A stretch of 33,881 nucleotides of DNA from a bacterium. Lineage in GTDB: Bacteria > Patescibacteriota > Gracilibacteria > Peribacterales > Peribacteraceae. The stretch is taken from contig JAQCIJ010000010.1 of the NCBI GenBank assembly GCA_027592135.1, forward strand, positions 1-33,881. The letters are read 5' to 3'. Positions 29,502 through 33,881 of this stretch are shown piece by piece. Position numbers and translations under genes: made by a program. The notes below the pieces were generated by a model. The model was not told the DNA's origin. It ran no database searches and was given only the letters and a program-made list of their open reading frames with translations. How positions within the stretch are numbered: position 1 is the stretch's first letter; each line of letters begins with the position of its first letter.

Positions 29502-30609
29502 AATATTCAATAGCTATATTTCTCTGAAGGGCACATCCATTAGGAGTACGAGAATTTCGCAAAGCTGAATACAGAGGCTGATAGTAATTACTCGCACTCC
29601 ACACGGTAAATCCACAGAGACCTGCATCGTAGACCGCTTCTATCTGATCGGTCATATCTTCTGCATCGGTGTAGTATCCCTGAATCCACGGCCGCAATTT
29701 CCATGCGTATTCTTCTCCAAGCACTTCTTTGTATCCTTCCAGTGTGCGATACACCAACCAGTACATACGACTACGTGGATGAATAGCAGGATCAAAGTAT
29801 CCTCCAGCAGTAGAGAAGGTCTGTGGATAAGCCATTGGCGAAATCACATCAACAAATGGCGCAAAGCGCGTGATGTCTTGGCCAAGAGTACGAATATTGT
29901 CATCAGACTGCCAACCTAATATCGCATACGTACTTATACCAAGCTTTGTATCACTTCCAGACATATCAATAGCACGACGCGCCATGCGAACAAACGCCTC
30001 TATGTGTACAATTTTTTCTTTTGCAGACATCTTGTTTAGTGATGTGAGGTTATCTGTCGGATACCGAATGTAATCTAGGTTGATTTCATCCACTCCAGCT
30101 TGAGCAATTTCATAAATAAGCTCACGGTTGTACTGCAATACGGTGTGATGAGAAGGATGCACCCACTCTGTATCAAGTGGCTCCCCTGTTATAGGGTCTG
30201 ACATACGTGTTTCTGGAAACGCACGTCCCAAAAACTTATCACGCACTGCAACGTACCGTGCAATCGTATAAATGCCTTTGCTGTGTGCCTTTTCTACAAG
30301 TGCAGGTAAATCAATCAGAGGAACGACAAGATTTGCATCATTTGCTAGGCCAGACTGACTATCGAAATAGACGTAATGCCCCTTAACATCAAATACCAAA
30401 GCAGGAATTCCAAGATCTGGTAATCGATCGATTACTCCTTCAAGAAACTCCTGATCTCCTGCGTTTGAGGAGTTCAGATAAATTCCAAACTGCTTCTGGG
30501 GAAGTTCCACAGCTAACGTTTGCGCACTAACAAACCGAGGTTGGATAAGTAGGAGAAGGCCTATAAGAAAACCAGTAGTTTTGGGCACTGCTGCACATGC
30601 TACAAGCAT
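29500..30609 (-). CDS. Secreted putative glycoside hydrolase (DUF4015/GH13-like barrel)
   Basis: 369 residues. A signal peptide covers about the first 29 residues (ending RFVSAQ). The barrel shows FGIYLNSSNAG, LVFDVKGHYVYFDS, GIYTIARYVAVRDKFLG and the key segment GVDEINLDYIRYPTD, then VISPMAYP and GFTVWSASNYY. These match DUF4015, a putative glycosidase family of secreted proteins with acidic residues in the DEI/DYIRYP strand as likely catalysts. It may cleave envelope or extracellular polysaccharide. The start is 4 bases after the pdxT stop, so it is translationally close to the PLP operon, although no functional link is apparent. Confidence 0.82.
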   Translation of the reverse strand: MLVACAAVPKTTGFLIGLLLLIQPRFVSAQTLAVELPQKQFGIYLNSSNAGDQEFLEGVIDRLPDLGIPALVFDVKGHYVYFDSQSGLANDANLVVPLIDLPALVEKAHSKGIYTIARYVAVRDKFLGRAFPETRMSDPITGEPLDTEWVHPSHHTVLQYNRELIYEIAQAGVDEINLDYIRYPTDNLTSLNKMSAKEKIVHIEAFVRMARRAIDMSGSDTKLGISTYAILGWQSDDNIRTLGQDITRFAPFVDVISPMAYPQTFSTAGGYFDPAIHPRSRMYWLVYRTLEGYKEVLGEEYAWKLRPWIQGYYTDAEDMTDQIEAVYDAGLCGFTVWSASNYYQPLYSALRNSRTPNGCALQRNIAIEY

Positions 30610-30613
30610 CTCA

Positions 30614-31186
30614 CTATTGCATCAATGCTCGCACATTCTCTATAAACATCTTGTGAACAGAATGTGATACGCACAACTCAGGATGAAACGTCGCAGCGAG
30701 GATATTCCCCTTCTGAACCAGAACGGGATGGTCCTCATGCTGTGCAAGAACCCCAACCCCATCCCCAACTCTTGTAATAATAGGAGCACGAATACATACC
30801 GCTTCCATAGATCCGATTCCTTCAACGTCTATCTGTGCAGAAAAGCTTTGCAATTGTGACCCATATGCATTGCGTTCAACGGTGATATCTATCAACTTCA
30901 AGTGGGAATCAGAAAGTAAAATTGCTCCGGCACACGTACCAAATATAGGCATTCCGGATTGAACTCTATTCATTATCTCTTGATCAAGTCCAGATTCTTT
31001 CAATAACTTCATCATCACCGTGCTCTCTCCCCCCGGAAGAACAAGGGCATCGCAACTCTCAAGGTCCTTCGCACTTCGCACTTCGATACTTCGCACGTTC
31101 AATGCTGTGAGCATTGCTTTGTGTTCTGCAAAGTCACCTTGTAGAGCTAAAACTCCTACGGTGATTGGTGATTGGTAATTGGTCAT
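30614..31186 (-). CDS. pdxT: PLP synthase glutaminase subunit PdxT
   Basis: 190 residues from MTNYQSPITVGVLALQGDF. Most members begin near the VGVLALQGDF segment, so the first nine residues are an addition encoded by a 7-base repeat. The oxyanion motif LPGGEST, the catalytic Cys in GTCAGAIL and the His/Glu in TFHPEL are present, so the class I glutaminase triad is complete. PdxT supplies ammonia to PdxS for pyridoxal 5'-phosphate synthesis. It follows pdxS at 62 bases; the gap contains a GGTTCG-type repeat. A second repeat encodes VRSIEVRSAKDL near residue 31. Confidence 0.92.
   Translation of the reverse strand: MTNYQSPITVGVLALQGDFAEHKAMLTALNVRSIEVRSAKDLESCDALVLPGGESTVMMKLLKESGLDQEIMNRVQSGMPIFGTCAGAILLSDSHLKLIDITVERNAYGSQLQSFSAQIDVEGIGSMEAVCIRAPIITRVGDGVGVLAQHEDHPVLVQKGNILAATFHPELCVSHSVHKMFIENVRALMQ
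31067..31095. repeat. Heptamer repeat CTTCGCA in pdxT
   Basis: Two perfect copies, a truncated unit and a further copy lie within the coding region near residue 35. Confidence 0.8.
31163..31183. repeat. Heptamer repeat GATTGGT at the pdxT start codon
   Basis: Two perfect GATTGGT units and AATTGGT follow one another and end exactly at the CAT that is the minus-strand start codon (31184-31186). They encode the extra N-terminal residues TNYQSPI. Confidence 0.85.
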
Positions 31187-31198
31187 TAGCGTATTCGT

Positions 31199-31248
31199 TG
31201 GTTCGTCGTTTCGTTGGTTCGAAGAAACGAACAAACGAATAAACGTGT
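31199..31248. repeat. Repeat-rich pdxS-pdxT spacer
   Basis: GTTGGTTCG occurs twice (31199 and 31213), followed by an inverted stretch GAAGAAACGAACAAACGAAT. It can form hairpins between the two genes and might affect their ratio. Confidence 0.55.
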
Positions 31249-32127
31249 TTATAATAATGATCCACGTTCAGCCATCATCACTTCTAGCTCTGCAATCTCG
31301 AGTCCAGTCATCGCTTCTCCAAGTCCTTCGGATACTTTGGCTACCTCTGCAGGATCATTCCAATGCACAGTTGCATGAACAATAGCTTTAGCAGTTGCTG
31401 CTGGATCTTCTGACTTAAAAATACCAGAACCCACAAACACACCTTCTGCTCCAAGTGACATCATAAGAGCTGCATCCGCAGGAGTGGCAATGCCTCCTGC
31501 AACAAACGTGACAACAGGAAGTCTCTGCAACTCACGGACACGTTCGACAAATTCAAGGGGAACGCGCTCAGTTTGTGCAAAGACACTCAACTCTGTTTTA
31601 GACATTTCTTTAAGGTCTGCTAATTGCTTCTTGATCATCTTGAGGTGACGGACAGCTTCGATGATGTTACCTGTTCCTGCCTCCCCTTTTGTGCGGATCA
31701 TCGCAGCACCTTCATGGATTCTCCGAAGACCCTCTCCAAGGTTAGTCGCTCCACACACAAAGGGAATCGTAAATGCAGATTTCTCGATATGATCAAATGG
31801 ATCTGCAGGAGTAAGGACTTCACTCTCATCGATAAAGTCGACATTCAATGCCTCGAGAATACGTGCTTCTGCGGTATGTCCTATGCGTACCTTGGCCATA
31901 ACAGGAATACTCACTGCAGCTGCTATTTCTTTAATAAGTTTTGGGTCACTCATACGCGCAACACCACCATCTCTACGGATGTCAGCCGGTACACGCTCGA
32001 GTGCCATAACAGCACATGCGCCTGCATTCTCTGCAATCTGTGCCTCCTGCGCATTCACCACATCCATAATCACACCACCCTTTAGCATGGCAGCTAAGTT
32101 CTCGCCGAGTGTGTTTCGAGGAGTCAT
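31249..32127 (-). CDS. pdxS: PLP synthase subunit PdxS
   Basis: 292 residues, normal length. The barrel shows [32 protein letters not shown], the lysine-bearing [21 protein letters not shown], and the second lysine in [12 protein letters not shown]. These lysines form the covalent intermediates in the synthesis of pyridoxal 5'-phosphate from ribose 5-phosphate, glyceraldehyde 3-phosphate and glutamine-derived ammonia. It is first in the pdxS-pdxT-glycosidase transcription unit. TATCCT ends 8 bases before the ATG. Confidence 0.96.
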   Translation of the reverse strand: MTPRNTLGENLAAMLKGGVIMDVVNAQEAQIAENAGACAVMALERVPADIRRDGGVARMSDPKLIKEIAAAVSIPVMAKVRIGHTAEARILEALNVDFIDESEVLTPADPFDHIEKSAFTIPFVCGATNLGEGLRRIHEGAAMIRTKGEAGTGNIIEAVRHLKMIKKQLADLKEMSKTELSVFAQTERVPLEFVERVRELQRLPVVTFVAGGIATPADAALMMSLGAEGVFVGSGIFKSEDPAATAKAIVHATVHWNDPAEVAKVSEGLGEAMTGLEIAELEVMMAERGSLL

Positions 32128-32135
32128 AGATAAGC

Positions 32136-32141
32136 AGGATA
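32136..32141 (-). promoter_or_regulatory. -10-like box of pdxS
   Basis: TATCCT within CGCTATCCT, identical to the box before the GT4 gene, ends 8 bases before the start codon. No clear -35 at standard spacing. Confidence 0.45.
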
Positions 32142-32223
32142 GCGAAAATAATCCAATTCAACAGCTGATATTCACAGAATTTTACCCTAAAATGCCTGTT
32201 TTTCTACCCCCTACGCCCCAACC

Positions 32224-33279
32224 CTATTGCCCCTCTTTCTTCACATACACCGTCTGCGTTGGGTATGCGATCTCGAGACCATTTTCCTCGAAGTATTTCA
32301 TCATCTGAATATTGATGTCTTGTTGTGTGTCCATGTAATCGACGTAATCACTTGTCAGCATGTAATATACCGCTTCGAACTGGAGGTCGCTTTCACCAAA
32401 TCCTCTAAAATGCACACGGTCCACTTCGGCAAGCTCGTGGTCATCAATAATTTTTGAAACATCGTCTGCAATTTTGGCCATTTGATCTGCCTTTGCATCG
32501 TACGTACAACCAAACGTAAATACGATACGACGCTTCTGCATTTTCTTGTAGTTTTGGACTCGTGCAGTGGTCAGCTCGTTATTACTGATGACAATCTCCT
32601 CTCCTTCGAGGGCTGTAATTCGCGTTGTCTTCATTCCGATATTTTTCACTGTCCCTTTGTGCTCTCCCACAATAATGAAGTCCCCTATCTCGAATGGCTT
32701 ATCAACAACCAAGGAGAACGACGCAAAGAGGTCAGACAGAATCCCTTGTAGAGCAAGGGAAATTGCAAGTCCACCAATACCCAGTCCTGCGATAAGAGAC
32801 GTAATATCCACTCCGGCATTACTGAGGATAAGAAGACCTCCAACAGACCAAAGAATTAAGCGAATTCCAATACGAAAGACACCTGGTAATTCTGAATTGG
32901 GACTAGTTTTTCGAAACTGTGCACCAAGCACCATGGCGAATACCTCTTCTAATAGCTTTACCACCTGCGATACAACCACAACAAGAATGATGATATCAAC
33001 AATCAAACTCAGAGACTCTGGCACTTCAATCCCCTGCAAAGCGACAAAGAATGCAACAAGCAAGTACATCGGAGTACGAATTCCCCCAAGGAATGCCGTG
33101 ACAACATCATCCACCCTTGTGCTCGTCTTCTTCGACATCTTAAACATTCGGTCTATGACATGTTTCCGAGCAAGCTTCATTGCGATAAAAATGAAACCAA
33201 AGATACCAACCGCTGTAGCGAGTTGTAATACGGTATTGCCGCCTATTTGAAATTCAAGGATTTGTTGTATATCAACCAT
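32224..33279 (-). CDS. MscS-type mechanosensitive channel
   Basis: 351 residues. Hydrophobic segments lie at about 15-35, 68-88, 90-112 and 142-160. The pore helix reads GLGIGGLAISLALQGILSDL, followed by KPFEIGDFIIVGEHKGTVKN and IGMKTTRITALEGEEIVISN, which are the conserved MscS beta-domain segments. The channel opens under membrane tension to release solutes during osmotic downshock. A TATAAT box ends 7 bases before the ATG. It diverges from idi with 61 bases between the starts. Confidence 0.92.
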   Translation of the reverse strand: MVDIQQILEFQIGGNTVLQLATAVGIFGFIFIAMKLARKHVIDRMFKMSKKTSTRVDDVVTAFLGGIRTPMYLLVAFFVALQGIEVPESLSLIVDIIILVVVVSQVVKLLEEVFAMVLGAQFRKTSPNSELPGVFRIGIRLILWSVGGLLILSNAGVDITSLIAGLGIGGLAISLALQGILSDLFASFSLVVDKPFEIGDFIIVGEHKGTVKNIGMKTTRITALEGEEIVISNNELTTARVQNYKKMQKRRIVFTFGCTYDAKADQMAKIADDVSKIIDDHELAEVDRVHFRGFGESDLQFEAVYYMLTSDYVDYMDTQQDINIQMMKYFEENGLEIAYPTQTVYVKKEGQ

Positions 33280-33286
33280 TTCCCTA

Positions 33287-33334
33287 ATTATACAGTACTT
33301 TGAGCTGTTTTAGAACCACAAATCCACGTACAAT
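33287..33334. promoter_or_regulatory. Divergent -10 boxes between mscS-type gene and idi
   Basis: TATAAT on the minus strand (33287-33292) and TACAAT on the plus strand (33329-33334) lie 7 and 6 bases before their start codons. Both predict leaderless messages from a 61-bp region. Confidence 0.55.
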
Positions 33335-33340
33335 ACAGGC

Positions 33341-33856
33341 ATGAAAACTGTCATATTAACCAATGAACAGGGTGAAACCCTCGGAAAGTCCGAGATTATC
33401 GAAGCGCATACCAATGGTGGCAGTCTTCATAAGGCCTTTTCAGCTGTCATATTCAACATTGATAACACACGAATGCTTATCCAGCAGAGAGCAGAAGAAA
33501 AGATGCTCTGGCCAGGTTTCTGGTCAAATACATGCTGTAGTCACCCAAAGGAAGAGAAAAGTATTGAAGAAGAGGCAGCAACCAGGCTGCAAGAAGAATG
33601 CGGTTTCACCTGTCCTCTGACGGTGATTAGCTCTTTTGTGTACAAAGCCGAGGACCCACATGGCAAAGGGGCAGAGCACGAGTACGACACTATTCTTGTG
33701 GGTGAGATAGAAGAATCCACACCTCTCGACCCAGACCCATTAGAAATTGCAGATATGAAGTGGGTTGAGGTATCTGACCTCCAAAAAGACCTAACGATAA
33801 ACCCGGACAAGTACAGCCCATGGTTTCATATTATAATGAAAACAATCTACCCCTAA
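33341..33856 (+). CDS. idi: Isopentenyl-diphosphate delta-isomerase (type I)
   Basis: 171 residues, complete. The Nudix-like fold shows LHKAFSAVIF and LIQQRAEEKMLWPGFWSNTC. The catalytic cysteine lies in NTCCSHP, EEEAATRLQEECGF is the Nudix-like helix, and the catalytic Glu lies in the HEYD motif. The enzyme interconverts IPP and DMAPP at the start of isoprenoid synthesis. No other isoprenoid gene is in the window. TACAAT ends 6 bases before the ATG. A C-rich stretch (CCCCTAACCC and variants) follows the stop to the window end. Confidence 0.94.
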   Translation: MKTVILTNEQGETLGKSEIIEAHTNGGSLHKAFSAVIFNIDNTRMLIQQRAEEKMLWPGFWSNTCCSHPKEEKSIEEEAATRLQEECGFTCPLTVISSFVYKAEDPHGKGAEHEYDTILVGEIEESTPLDPDPLEIADMKWVEVSDLQKDLTINPDKYSPWFHIIMKTIYP

Positions 33857-33881
33857 CCCTACCCCCTACCCCCTATCCCCA

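Noticed and set aside
32567-33250. Long plus-strand frame opposite the MscS-type gene
   Set aside because: It is an antisense shadow; the minus-strand protein has clear MscS motifs and the plus-strand translation has none.
1-33881. Reassignment of TGA to glycine
   Set aside because: All genes are complete with the standard code, no conserved protein contains in-frame TGA, and the two tRNA-Gly genes have GCC and TCC anticodons.
1-33881. CRISPR array, transposase or integrase
   Set aside because: No regularly spaced long repeats with unique spacers and no transposase or recombinase motifs were seen.

Overview
The window reads as a chromosomal stretch of a small-genome bacterium of the Patescibacteria/CPR type. 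The Peregrinibacteria/Gracilibacteria side of that radiation is my best guess, but it is inference: no 16S gene is present. Supporting signs are compact genes with few Shine-Dalgarno sites, scattered pilin-like and PrgI/TraC-like type IV secretion pieces, an S-layer-homology surface protein, and many short genes without recognisable families. The standard genetic code fits every gene, but TGA is almost absent as a stop: I count 23 TAA, 17 TAG and 1 TGA.

Layout. 1-1.7 kb: end of fmt, then a secreted calcium-repeat/SLH protein. 1.7-5.6 kb (minus): three consecutive pilin-like membrane proteins, the first with a Ser/Phe-rich and Gly-rich domain, followed by metG and a PUR-domain protein. 5.7-9.1 kb: tRNA-Gly(GCC), tatD, an FTR1-type iron permease, an orphan protein, a LysE transporter remnant and tRNA-Lys(TTT). 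9.2-12.8 kb: a GT4 glycosyltransferase, an EamA half-transporter, ruvB and a divergent exported protein. 12.8-15.9 kb: rplK and rplA separated by a membrane-protein gene, then a dus gene on the opposite strand. 15.9-23.3 kb (plus): another pilin-like gene, an AI-2E family permease, clpC behind a CIRCE-type operator, a PrgI/TraC-like pair, and rpsA. 23.3-26.1 kb: a HIT protein, small membrane or hypothetical genes, yidD and a large amphipathic membrane protein. 26.1-29.5 kb: tRNA-Gly(TCC), a GIY-YIG protein, a YgjV-like protein, an ABC-F ATPase, a cold-shock gene with a structured leader and terminator, and a 34-codon Lys/Ala-rich mini-gene with its own terminator. 29.5-33.9 kb: pdxS-pdxT-glycosidase, an MscS channel and idi.

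How the genes work together. Translation and RNA genes (fmt, metG, rplK, rplA, rpsA, dus, three tRNAs, csp) are interleaved with envelope genes. The pilin-like, PrgI and TraC-like genes lie in two or three separate places and together suggest a dispersed, reduced secretion or pilus apparatus. pdxS and pdxT form a complete PLP synthase.

Three window-wide patterns stand out. First, about thirteen starts have a -10-like hexamer only 5-10 nt upstream, which predicts leaderless mRNAs. Second, short tandem repeats, mostly 7-mers, recur between genes and inside coding sequences (tatD, GT4, pdxT). Because 7 is not a multiple of 3, changes in copy number would shift the frame. Third, hairpin-forming REP-like repeats sit beside tRNAs and inside dus.
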